The position numbers and the translations under genes are program-made. A DNA stretch of 11,904 nucleotides, taken from NCBI GenBank assembly GCA_964475955.1, contig CAYYZY010000229.1, positions 1 to 11,904 on the forward strand. Reading direction: 5' to 3'. Position 1 is the first letter of the stretch. The number at the start of each line of letters is the position of its first letter. Below are positions 1-6,343 of this stretch, one piece after another. Source of the stretch: DATKZH01 sp964475955 (GTDB lineage Bacteria > Planctomycetota > Planctomycetia > Pirellulales > Thermoguttaceae). The notes beneath the pieces are model-generated. The model was not told where the DNA came from. It did no database searches and worked only from the letters and a program-made list of their open reading frames with translations.

Positions 1-12
1 CGCGATCCTCTT

Positions 13-159
13 GTTGCTTCGCAACACCGACGAATTTGCGGCTGCGTACGAGGAAGTAGCCGGGCGTGCTCCGCAAATTCGTCGCTGCTACCCACGGAAA
101 TTCGTCAGTGCTACCCGCTTCCCATGCGTGTGCCACAAAATGAGACTCGACCCCATTTT
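13..159. repeat. Cluster of short inverted and direct repeats in non-coding DNA
   Basis: Several repeat units are packed together here. A 5-bp stem, gttgc/gcaac, lies at 13-25. The 14-mer CGACGAATTTGCGG at 28-41 recurs as its exact reverse complement at 71-84. The 21-mer starting at 73 recurs from 96 with three mismatches, a direct repeat of 23-bp period ending in GCTACCC. AAAATG at 137-142 pairs with CATTTT at 154-159 around a GAGACTCGACCCC-type core, a layout that reminds me of dispersed REP-like or transposase-end elements. No ORF with family features covers the stretch. The repeats are visible in the sequence; that they belong to a dispersed genomic family is inference. Confidence 0.5.
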
Positions 160-175
160 CCGGCTTGCCGCTCAA

Positions 176-213
176 CCCGCGTGCGGTGCGCCGGTTCGGC
201 GGAGTCGCGCGGG
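176..213 (-). terminator. Nested hairpin downstream of the aldolase gene, possible terminator
   Basis: Directly beyond the aldolase stop, in its direction of transcription, CGCCG at 189-193 pairs with CGGCG at 197-201 around a GTT loop. Outer arms CCCGCG (176-181) and CGCGGG (208-213) can also pair. No T-run follows on the minus strand, so this would be a non-canonical terminator or an RNA-stabilising hairpin. Confidence 0.35.
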
Positions 214-218
214 CTTGG

Positions 219-1019
219 TCACGCCTCGGGCAATTGGGAGTCGAACGTGAAGCCGAGCGGCGCGAAGTCGCGGCGGAGCTGCTCCATGCCGGTCTTGATC
301 ATGATGATGTCACCGCTGTGGGCGAGGAACCGGGCGCCGAGTTCCATCAACTGCTGCGTGTGCTCTACGGAAAACGCCGGGCATCCCCAGTGTTTGCCCG
401 TGTTCCTGGCGGCCCGCGCGACCTTTTCCACGGCTTGCTGGATGCGGGGGTGGTCGAACTGGCCGGGGATGCCGCTGAGGATGCTGAAGTCGCCGGGGCC
501 GAGGAAGAGGACGTCGACCCCGTCGACCGCCGCGATCTGTTCGGCCCGATCGAGGGCCCGGGCGTCTTCGACCTGGACGACGACGAACGTCTGCCGGTTG
601 GCCTCGGCGACGTATTCGGCGACGGGCATGGTGAGGTAGGGGTTGTCGGGGTTGGCGGCGTCGCAGCCGCGCGTGCCCTGGGGGGCGAACTTGGCCCAGC
701 GGACCACCTCGGCGGCCTCGGCGGCGTCGTCGCACCGGGGGTACATGATCCCGCTGGCGCCGGCTTCGAGCATCCGTCCCATGCGCATGAACTCGCCCTT
801 GGCACAGCGGGCCATCACGTCGGTCACGCCCACGCGGGCGGCGCGCATGAAGTGGGCCGCCGTTTCGAGGGTGTAGAAGTGGTGCTCCATGTCCATCCAG
901 ATGCAGTCGAAGCCCATCAGGCTGACCAACTCGTAGATGCTGGCGTCGGTCAGGTGGAGCGTGACGACCAGCGCCGGTTCGTCGCGCTGGAGCTTCGCTT
1001 TGGTTCGACTCGGTCGCAT
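219..1019 (-). CDS. HpcH/HpaI-family aldolase (2-keto-3-deoxy sugar acid / 4-hydroxy-2-oxoacid type)
   Basis: This 266-aa protein is a class II (metal-dependent) aldolase of the HpcH/HpaI family, cytosolic TIM-barrel enzymes that reversibly split 2-keto-3-deoxy acids into pyruvate and an aldehyde. Visible motifs are WMDMEHH (catalytic His46), Arg71 in DVMARCAKGE, the turn PQGTRG (113-118), metal ligand Glu151 in VVVQVED, and Asp177 in FLGPGDFS. Their spacing matches His45, Arg70, Glu149 and Asp175 of E. coli HpaI. The length is normal for the family. The reading frame stays open upstream to 1148, but the ATG at 1019 is preferred: GGAGG lies 6 nt before it (1026-1030) and the upstream residues look unlike the family. 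The natural substrate cannot be read from the sequence; 2-keto-3-deoxy-L-rhamnonate-type substrates are plausible. It diverges from the NIPSNAP gene and shares its promoter region. Confidence 0.9.
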   Translation of the reverse strand: MRPSRTKAKLQRDEPALVVTLHLTDASIYELVSLMGFDCIWMDMEHHFYTLETAAHFMRAARVGVTDVMARCAKGEFMRMGRMLEAGASGIMYPRCDDAAEAAEVVRWAKFAPQGTRGCDAANPDNPYLTMPVAEYVAEANRQTFVVVQVEDARALDRAEQIAAVDGVDVLFLGPGDFSILSGIPGQFDHPRIQQAVEKVARAARNTGKHWGCPAFSVEHTQQLMELGARFLAHSGDIIMIKTGMEQLRRDFAPLGFTFDSQLPEA

Positions 1020-1056
1020 GGGATGCCTCCGGTGGTGCGCGGGCGTAAACTGCTCG

Positions 1057-1085
1057 ATTGTAGATGGGCCGACCGACCGGTACAA
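1057..1085 (-). promoter_or_regulatory. Candidate promoter for the aldolase gene
   Basis: Read on the minus strand, TTGTAC (1080-1085) is a -35 candidate, followed by a 17-bp spacer and TACAAT (1057-1062), a five-of-six match to the -10 consensus. A start near 1050 would give a leader of about 30 nt with the ribosome binding site inside it. The -10 overlaps the -35 of the opposing promoter, and the -35 overlaps the opposing -10. Confidence 0.5.
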
Positions 1086-1086
1086 T
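1058..1086 (+). promoter_or_regulatory. Candidate promoter for the NIPSNAP gene
   Basis: TTGTAG (1058-1063), a 17-bp spacer and TACAAT (1081-1086) form a sigma-70-like promoter pointing toward 1151. The start would fall near 1093, leaving a leader of nearly 60 nt. The element is an almost exact mirror of the aldolase promoter on the same DNA: ATTGTA at 1057-1062 is the reverse complement of TACAAT at 1081-1086. Confidence 0.5.
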
Positions 1087-1150
1087 GGGCCGTCTGATAC
1101 GCCGCATCGTCGCCGCGTCACCACGTTCGCGCAAGTAGGAGAATGCAAGC

Positions 1151-1933
1151 ATGAAACGACGAGACTTCGTTGCCGCCTCGTGCCTGGCCGGTCTGACGCC
1201 TCTCGGAATGGCCGCCTCGGCCGGCGCGGTCGGAACGCCCGGCGACCGCGAGCTCTACGAGCTGCGGCTCTATCACCTCGAGTCGCCCGCCAAGCAGAAG
1301 CGGTTCGACGACTTCTGCGCCCGGGCCGCCGTCCCGGCGCTCAACCGGCTGGAGGTCGGGCCGGTGGGCGTGTTCCGCATGATGGAAGGCGACAGCTCCG
1401 ACCTGTACGTGCTCTTGCCGCACAAGTCGGCCCAGTCGTTCATCACGCTCATCCCCCGGCTGGCTGAAGACCCCGCGTTCCTCGATGCGGGCGCCGAATT
1501 CCTGGGCGCCCCGTTCGACGCCCCCGCCTACCAGCGGCTCGAAAGCTCGCTCTCGATCGCCTTTGAAGGGCATCCCAAGATCACGGTGCCCTCGACGAAG
1601 GACACTCGGGTGTTCCAGTTGCGGATTTACGAGAGCCACAACACGGAGCGCGCCCGAAAGAAGATCGAGATGTTCAACACGGGCGGGGAGATCGAGATCT
1701 TCCACCGCACGGGGCTCAACCCGGTTTTCTTCGGCGACTCGCTGATCGGCGCGAAGCTGCCCAATTTGACCTATATGCTCGGTTTCGACGACGAGGCCGC
1801 CTTGAAGGCCGGCTGGGACGCTTTCCGGGCCGACCCCGGCTGGCTGGAGCTGAAGGGGAACGAGGAGTACAAGGAGACGGTTTCCAACATCACGAACATC
1901 CTGCTTCGCCCGATGCCCAGTTCGCAGATCTGA
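1151..1933 (+). CDS. Tat-type secreted NIPSNAP-family protein
   Basis: The protein has 260 aa. The N-terminus MKRRDFVAAS with a weakly hydrophobic stretch to about residue 26 is a twin-arginine-like signal, so export through Tat is likely. Two ferredoxin-like NIPSNAP/dimeric alpha-beta barrel repeats follow: the first begins YELRLYHLESP (36-46), the second FQLRIYESHNTERARKK (155-171). The second continues into a hydrophobic strand near LTYMLGFDDEAALKAGWDAF and WLELKG, typical of this family. The family is common in Planctomycetes but has no settled biochemical role, so none is claimed. TAGGAG at 1136-1141 lies 9 nt before the ATG. Divergence from the aldolase gene and the shared promoter suggest related expression but do not prove a shared pathway. 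Confidence 0.85.
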   Translation: MKRRDFVAASCLAGLTPLGMAASAGAVGTPGDRELYELRLYHLESPAKQKRFDDFCARAAVPALNRLEVGPVGVFRMMEGDSSDLYVLLPHKSAQSFITLIPRLAEDPAFLDAGAEFLGAPFDAPAYQRLESSLSIAFEGHPKITVPSTKDTRVFQLRIYESHNTERARKKIEMFNTGGEIEIFHRTGLNPVFFGDSLIGAKLPNLTYMLGFDDEAALKAGWDAFRADPGWLELKGNEEYKETVSNITNILLRPMPSSQI

Positions 1934-1974
1934 ACCGCGGCCGTGATGGGGGCGCGTTGAGAACGACCGTCGGC

Positions 1975-2008
1975 TCGACGCACGAGACCTGGGATCGTGC
2001 GCCGTCGA
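1975..2008 (+). terminator. Hairpin downstream of the NIPSNAP gene, possible terminator
   Basis: CGCACGA (1979-1985) pairs with TCGTGCG (1995-2001). A further TCGA/TCGA pairing (1975-1978 with 2005-2008) lies across a 3-nt bulge. It sits about 40 nt after the NIPSNAP stop and 38 nt before the next start. There is no T-tract, so terminator function is uncertain. Confidence 0.3.
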
Positions 2009-2045
2009 ATCGCCTTGCGCTGCAAGCCCATCCGGAGCCGCTGTC

Positions 2046-3488
2046 ATGGAAACCACGACCGTCCGCCAACGGCCGCGCAAGCGTCTGGGCCCGACCGCCA
2101 CCTTCTTTCTGGTGGCCGGGCTTCTGCTGCTGTTGGTCGTCCTGCTGGGGATCGCCTATGTCGGGTCGATCGTCCATCGGGGATCGGTCCGGATGAAACG
2201 CGAGCTGGCCCGGGTTCGGGCGACGGGCGCCCCGGTGACTCCGGCCGAGTTGAACCGGCACTACCAGCTTCCGCCGGGTGCGGAGGACACGACCGAGCTT
2301 TGGGTGGAGGCTTGCGACGTGCTGACGTCGGACCAGTTCGGGGCCGACGCCGCCGGGCTCCCGATCGTGGGGACGAGCCAGGCGTCGATCCCTCCGCCCG
2401 GCCAACCGTGGGGCGAGCTCGACGCCGCCGAGCAGCTCGTCGAGAAGTACCGCCGGCCGCTCGGCCTAATGCACCGGGCCGCCGAGCGGGGCGGGGCCGC
2501 CCGCTATCCGGTCGATTTCACCACCGGCGCGCTCCTCCAGGTGCAGCACGTCCAGAAACTCCGCGGCGGTGCCCGAGCGCTGGCCTTGGAGGCGCACGTT
2601 CGGGCGCACCGGGGCGACGCGCACGGCGCGGCCGAGTCGATCCGAACGGGCCTCGCGCTGGGGCGCTCCGTGCAGCGGGAGCCCGTGCTCGTGTCGATGC
2701 TCGTGCGCATCGCCTGCGACAGCGTTGCGCAGAGCCAGCTCGAAGGACTCCTCCACTCCGTCGACTTTTCCGACGAAGACTTGCGCGCGCTCCAGGAGGA
2801 ACTCCGCAAGGTCGATCACCGCGAGAACCTGCGCGAGGCCCTGATCGGCGAGCGCGTGCTGGGGATATCGCTCTTCGAGGACCCCACGGGCACGCCGGGC
2901 GGCTCCAAGGGGGGAATGAAGATGACCCTCTGGAAGGCCGCGCAGAGCGAAGGCATGGCCCTTTATCTCGAACACCTGGCCAAGCTGATCGCCGCGGCCG
3001 ACAAGCCTTGGCCGGAAGCACTCCAGGAGGCCCGCGCGGCCGAAGCCCAATTGAGGCAGCTTCAGAATGCATCGTTCGCAACTCGCATGCGTTACACGAT
3101 TGCGTCGCTCGCGGGAAGCGCAATCAGTGCGGCCATCGAGGCGAGCGCCCGTGGCGTGGCCACCAACCGCGCGGCCGACGCGGCGCTGGCCTGCGAGCGG
3201 TATCGGCTCAAACACGGGTCGCTGCCCAAGAGCTTGGAGCAACTCGTGGCGGAGTTCCTGCCCGAGGTGCCGCGCGATCCCTATAGCGGCGAGCCGCTCC
3301 GGTACATCGTGCGCGACGACGAGTACTTGGTGTACAGCGTCGGCAGTGACGGCGTCGACGAGGGCGGGCTGGTCGCTGACGGAACCGGCGGCGACCACCC
3401 GTTCCGCGTCGGACCGCCGCCGGAAACGGAAGAAGCCTCACAGCTCGACGCGGCAGGGACATCGAGCGACGAGCCCGGCACGCCCTAA
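2046..3488 (+). CDS. Membrane-anchored hypothetical protein with T2SS G-like C-terminal segment
   Basis: I do not recognise a named family for this 480-aa protein. A basic N-terminus (RQRPRKR) precedes one transmembrane helix at about residues 18-42, so the rest is probably outside the cytoplasmic membrane. Residues 45-370 are mostly helical, rich in Ala, Arg, Glu and Leu, with no catalytic motif I can see. The C-terminal part (about 376-441) reads ALACERYRLKHGSLPKSLEQL, then PRDPYSGEPLRY and YLVYSVGSDGVDEGG. This resembles the globular end of type II secretion major pseudopilins, and many large planctomycete membrane proteins carry such a tail. The last 35 residues are acidic and probably disordered. 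CGGAG (2033-2037) lies 8 nt before the ATG. It follows the NIPSNAP gene on the same strand after 112 bp and may be cotranscribed. Function unknown. Confidence 0.75.
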   Translation: METTTVRQRPRKRLGPTATFFLVAGLLLLLVVLLGIAYVGSIVHRGSVRMKRELARVRATGAPVTPAELNRHYQLPPGAEDTTELWVEACDVLTSDQFGADAAGLPIVGTSQASIPPPGQPWGELDAAEQLVEKYRRPLGLMHRAAERGGAARYPVDFTTGALLQVQHVQKLRGGARALALEAHVRAHRGDAHGAAESIRTGLALGRSVQREPVLVSMLVRIACDSVAQSQLEGLLHSVDFSDEDLRALQEELRKVDHRENLREALIGERVLGISLFEDPTGTPGGSKGGMKMTLWKAAQSEGMALYLEHLAKLIAAADKPWPEALQEARAAEAQLRQLQNASFATRMRYTIASLAGSAISAAIEASARGVATNRAADAALACERYRLKHGSLPKSLEQLVAEFLPEVPRDPYSGEPLRYIVRDDEYLVYSVGSDGVDEGGLVADGTGGDHPFRVGPPPETEEASQLDAAGTSSDEPGTP

Positions 3489-3512
3489 GGCTCAGGCGTG
3501 ATGCCGCCCCAG

Positions 3513-3540
3513 GCCCCCAATGCGGCTCCGCCGTGGGGGC
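3513..3540 (+). terminator. Strong GC hairpin after the membrane-protein gene
   Basis: GCCCCCA (3513-3519) pairs perfectly with TGGGGGC (3534-3540), and GCGG/CCGC inside the loop can extend the stem. It lies 25 nt after the stop at 3488. No T-run follows, so it is a terminator-like or 3'-protective hairpin. Confidence 0.45.
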
Positions 3541-3588
3541 GTCGCGGCGTTAACCGTATTCTCCCTCCGCTGCCTGCGCCCCCAAGGG

Positions 3589-3606
3589 GTTGCGAAAATA
3601 CGCAAC
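3589..3606. promoter_or_regulatory. Inverted repeat over the -35 of the phosphatase promoter
   Basis: GTTGCG (3589-3594) and CGCAAC (3601-3606) form a perfect 6-bp inverted repeat around AAAATA. It covers the -35 hexamer of the downstream promoter and would suit a dimeric regulator as an operator. No regulator is known for it, so this is inference from position and symmetry. Confidence 0.35.
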
Positions 3607-3617
3607 GAGGGTATATT
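3590..3617 (+). promoter_or_regulatory. Candidate promoter for the FHA-GAF-PP2C phosphatase gene
   Basis: TTGCGA (3590-3595) and TATATT (3612-3617) are separated by 16 bp, and both resemble the sigma-70 consensus. The same TATATT -10 occurs before purC in this window. A start near 3624 would leave a long leader of about 170 nt before the ATG at 3796. The rest of the 3489-3795 gap shows no gene. Confidence 0.5.
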
Positions 3618-3795
3618 GCGTCGAGTTTGCGGCACGAAGTAGAAAGCGGGTGAGCGGTTGACGGAGCGGCGCCAGCGAATCTAGAATCGACCCAATCGCC
3701 CGCGACGATTCGCGGTCGGGCGTTGGTTGTCTGCCGGGTCGGTCAGGGGGCTTGACGACGGCAGTCTATCCTCCGAAGGTGGGGTGCACCACAAG

Positions 3796-5481
3796 ATGGC
3801 GGTGTTACGGGTACTCAAGGGTCTGAACCCCGGCCAGTTGCTCCCGTTGGACGGCGAGTCGATGGTGCTGGGGCGCCACCCCGATTGCGACATCGTGCTC
3901 GAGATTGGGGCCGTGAGCCGGCAGCACGCCCGCATCACGCGGAGCGGCGACGAGTTCCACGTGGAAGATCTCAACAGCCGGAACGGGACCTATCTGAACG
4001 ACGAGTTGGTGTCGGGCCAGCAGCGGTTGCTGGAGAACGATCGGGTGCGGATCTGCGACATGGAGTTCGTCTTCCACCTCGGCTCGCCCGAAAGCGCGAT
4101 CCCGGTCGACGGCAACCATCAGACGATCGACGGGGGCGTGGTGATCGACGATCTTCCGCCCACCGGGGGGTCGACCGTGATGTCGAAGGTGAACGTGGCC
4201 TCGGGCGCCTCGGGGCTTCGGCTGACGGTCAACGCCGAGGCGAAGCTGAAGGCGATCCTCGAGATCGGGCAGAACCTGGGCCGCGCGGTCTCGCTCGACG
4301 AGGTGCTGACGAAGGTGCTCGACAGCCTGTTCTCCATCTTCCTTCAGGCCGACCGGGGCTTCGTGGTGCTCAAGGACCCGGCGACGGGCGGATTGGTCCC
4401 CAAGGCGCTGAAGCACCGGCGCGAGGACGCGGTCGACCAGGTCCGCGTCAGCCGCACGATCATCAACGGGGTGATGGCCGGGCGCGAGGCGATCCTGTCG
4501 CACGACGCGTCGACCGACTCCCGCTTCGACATGGCCCAGAGCATCGTCGACTTCCAGATCCACTCGATGATGTGCGCCCCGCTGATCGGCAGCGACGGCG
4601 ACGTGCTGGGCGTGATCCAGATCGACACGACCGACCAGCGCCAGCGTTTCGGCCAGGACGACCTGGAGGTGCTGGCCAGCGTCGCCTGCCAGGCGGCGAT
4701 TTCGGTCGAGAACGCCCAACTGCACGACATCGCGGTGCAGGAAGCCAGCCTGCGGCGGGAGCTGGCCGTGGCGCACAAGGTGCAGCAGGGCTTCCTGCCG
4801 ATATCCCCGCCCGAGCTCGGAGGATACGAGTTCTTCGACTACTACGAACCAGCCAAGGAGTTGGGGGGCGACTACTTTGACTATATCCCCATGGCGCACG
4901 GAAGGCTGGCGATCGTGCTGGCCGACGTGTCGGGGAAGGGGGTCGCGGCGGCGCTGCTGATGGCCAAGCTCTCCTCCGAGACCCGCTACTGCCTGGCCAG
5001 CGAGGCCACGCCGGCCGCCGCCGTGAGCCGGCTCAACGACATCTTCTGCGGCAGCCGCTGGGAGGATCGGTTCGTGACGATGATCCTCGCCGTGCTCGAC
5101 CCCGCCGGGCACGAGGTGCGCTTCGTCAACGCCGGACACATGCCCCCGATCCTGCGGCGAGCTTCCGGGAGGATCGAACCGGTCGGCGAATCCGTGAGCG
5201 GGCTCCCGCTGGGCGTGGCTGGCGGAATGGAATACAGGGAGGCAAGCGTGTCGCTGGCGCCCGGCGATTCGCTCACCATCTATACCGACGGCGTCCCCGA
5301 CGCGATGAACCTCGCCCAGGAGTTCTACGGCACGAAGCGCCTCGAGGCCCAGTTGTGCGCCCGGGTCGAAGGCGTGCGCCAGATGGGCAGGCGGATCATC
5401 GAGGACATGCAGCGCTTCGTGGGCACGCAGACGCAGAACGACGACCTGTGCGTCACCAGCTTCGGGCGGTTGATCTCGTAG
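3796..5481 (+). CDS. FHA-GAF-SpoIIE/PP2C serine/threonine phosphatase, signalling protein
   Basis: The protein has 561 aa from this ATG. An N-terminal FHA domain (about 3-96), a phosphothreonine-peptide binder, shows LGRHPDCDI, SRQHARI (41-47) and NSRNGTYLND (60-69). After a linker comes a GAF sensor domain (about 155-312), then a helical linker RRELAVAHKVQQGFLP. The C-terminal PPM/SpoIIE phosphatase domain (about 330-556) keeps the expected metal-binding acids: GGDYFD (Asp359), ADVSGKG (Asp377), YTDGV (Asp498) and NDDLC (Asp550). NAGHMPP is also present. It probably dephosphorylates a Ser/Thr-phosphorylated partner, as RsbU/RsbP act on anti-anti-sigma factors, but no such partner is encoded here. 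The frame is open from a TTG at 3727. The ATG at 3796 is preferred because the FHA fold begins right after it, although the ribosome site (GAAGG at 3775) is distant; GTG at 3784 is an alternative. No membrane segment, so cytosolic. Confidence 0.9.
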   Translation: MAVLRVLKGLNPGQLLPLDGESMVLGRHPDCDIVLEIGAVSRQHARITRSGDEFHVEDLNSRNGTYLNDELVSGQQRLLENDRVRICDMEFVFHLGSPESAIPVDGNHQTIDGGVVIDDLPPTGGSTVMSKVNVASGASGLRLTVNAEAKLKAILEIGQNLGRAVSLDEVLTKVLDSLFSIFLQADRGFVVLKDPATGGLVPKALKHRREDAVDQVRVSRTIINGVMAGREAILSHDASTDSRFDMAQSIVDFQIHSMMCAPLIGSDGDVLGVIQIDTTDQRQRFGQDDLEVLASVACQAAISVENAQLHDIAVQEASLRRELAVAHKVQQGFLPISPPELGGYEFFDYYEPAKELGGDYFDYIPMAHGRLAIVLADVSGKGVAAALLMAKLSSETRYCLASEATPAAAVSRLNDIFCGSRWEDRFVTMILAVLDPAGHEVRFVNAGHMPPILRRASGRIEPVGESVSGLPLGVAGGMEYREASVSLAPGDSLTIYTDGVPDAMNLAQEFYGTKRLEAQLCARVEGVRQMGRRIIEDMQRFVGTQTQNDDLCVTSFGRLIS

Positions 5482-5491
5482 TCACGAGATC
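5472..5491 (+). terminator. Perfect hairpin overlapping the phosphatase stop codon
   Basis: GATCTCGT (5472-5479) and ACGAGATC (5484-5491) form an uninterrupted 8-bp stem around the 4-nt loop AGTC. The TAG stop (5479-5481) lies at the top of the stem. No T-tract follows, so this is either an unusual terminator or a 3'-end structure linked to translation termination. Confidence 0.4.
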
Positions 5492-5727
5492 CCAGCTCTC
5501 CTTGCGGGACATCCGGGTTTGGTTCGCCGAGAGTCCGTCGCGCCTCCGCCGAAACCGATTCTCGGGACCGGACTGCTCGCGGGCCGCGATGTTCGAGTCG
5601 CCGGGCACGGGCTTCCTGCAACCGCCACGGTCACCGCGGCGCGATCGCGTGATCCCCGGGCGAGTCGCAACGGGGAGCCGGGCTGCGCGGGCCGTGAAGA
5701 CTGCCCCCGCTTTTCTGCCGCAGAGCC
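5492..5727. other. Non-coding stretch between phosphatase gene and iron-type locus
   Basis: I see no gene here. The open frames on both strands lack domains, ribosome sites and family resemblance, and look like GC-driven chance ORFs. Promoter and palindrome elements begin only at 5728. Confidence 0.5.
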
Positions 5728-5757
5728 TTGACGTGCAGGCAGGACGAGTGGTAGACT
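5728..5757 (+). promoter_or_regulatory. Candidate promoter for the HemP-containing locus
   Basis: TTGACG (5728-5733), an 18-bp spacer and TAGACT (5752-5757) make a plausible sigma-70-like promoter with a start near 5764. A second, perfect TTGACA (5766-5771) abuts the downstream palindrome but has no good -10 at 17-18 bp. Either way the palindrome falls where a bound repressor could block initiation or escape. Confidence 0.4.
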
Positions 5758-5771
5758 GTCGGCTGTTGACA

Positions 5772-5788
5772 TTGAGACTCAGTCTCAA
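5772..5788. promoter_or_regulatory. Fur-family-like operator palindrome
   Basis: TTGAGACTCAGTCTCAA is a perfect 8-1-8 palindrome. Its core TGAGACT-C-AGTCTCA has the same 7-1-7 layout as the classical Fur-family box TGATAAT-N-ATTATCA and the GAGAATNATTCTC variants, differing at inner positions. It stands between the promoter elements and the first gene of a locus containing hemP, a gene usually under Fur control. The palindrome is seen directly; recognition by Fur or a relative is inferred from geometry and gene context. Confidence 0.6.
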
Positions 5789-5833
5789 GTCCTCTTGTTT
5801 TGGCGATGCCCCTATCGGCTTGCTGGCCCTGCG

Positions 5834-6259
5834 ATGTCCTCCGCCGTGCGAACACCCACCACTTGCCTACTGATCGCCGCGTTGGCAATCGTCGCAGGCG
5901 TTGGCGAAGGGCTACACTCGATCCCCGGCTGTGGCCACGCCGTCCGGCTTGGTGCCACGGCCCTTCTGATGGGGGCCGCGACTCCGAATGCCCAAGTGTC
6001 GATCTGGACAGGGCCGGTCGTCCGGCGGCCTCACGGCTTGGAAGTGAAGGTCTGCGAGGAAGATCTCTGCGCGATCTGCTCGACCGTCGGCCAGGTCTTC
6101 TCCTCGCCCGCTACGGGGCGCTTCCTTCTTGCGATCCCCATGGTGTTCCGCGCGACTTGGGTCATTCTTCCCAAGACGCATGGCGAGAGCGGAACGCCCT
6201 TCTCGGCCCGGGCCCCGCCGCGCGTCGGACTGCGACTTGCAGGCGCAGCGGGGCACTGA
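5834..6259 (+). CDS. Small Cys/His-containing membrane or exported protein upstream of hemP (DUF2946-like features)
   Basis: The protein has 141 aa from the ATG at 5834. A hydrophobic segment at about 9-23 (signal peptide or anchor) is followed by GEGLHSIPGCGHAV (24-37), then CEEDLCAICSTVGQ (74-87) with a C-x-x-C, a hydrophobic stretch near 97-112, and SARAPPR (124-130). An early His/Cys patch, a central CxxC and a late ARAPP string recall DUF2946-type proteins and small planctomycete proteins next to hemP, but the match is only by eye. A role in metal or haem handling is inferred from Cys/His content and position under the Fur-like palindrome. There is no ribosome site before 5834, so the start is uncertain; the frame is open back to a TTG at 5795. 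HemP follows after 84 bp on the same strand, so an operon is likely. Confidence 0.6.
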   Translation: MSSAVRTPTTCLLIAALAIVAGVGEGLHSIPGCGHAVRLGATALLMGAATPNAQVSIWTGPVVRRPHGLEVKVCEEDLCAICSTVGQVFSSPATGRFLLAIPMVFRATWVILPKTHGESGTPFSARAPPRVGLRLAGAAGH

Positions 6260-6343
6260 AGCGTCGCCCAGGTTATCGTCCCCGGCGCGCCCACGCGGCG
6301 TGGGCACGTTGGGCCAATTCTCAGCCAGCGGAGGTCGACAATC

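Noticed and set aside
165..1097. Plus-strand frame of 310 codons opposite the aldolase
   Set aside because: The aldolase strand has all active-site motifs and a good ribosome site; this antisense frame is a compositional shadow.
1020..1148. N-terminal extension of the aldolase to an upstream Met
   Set aside because: It would read through the ribosome binding site and both promoter hexamers; family proteins begin near residue 1 of the shorter form.
3727..3795. TTG-started extension of the phosphatase
   Set aside because: The FHA fold starts directly after the ATG at 3796 and the added residues show no domain; TTG without a clear ribosome site is less likely, though not excluded.
3805..5139. 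Long minus-strand open frame (444 codons) opposite the phosphatase gene
   Set aside because: It lies antisense to a gene with complete FHA, GAF and PP2C motifs; its translation is His/Arg/Val-rich without domains. GC-rich codon use creates such shadows.
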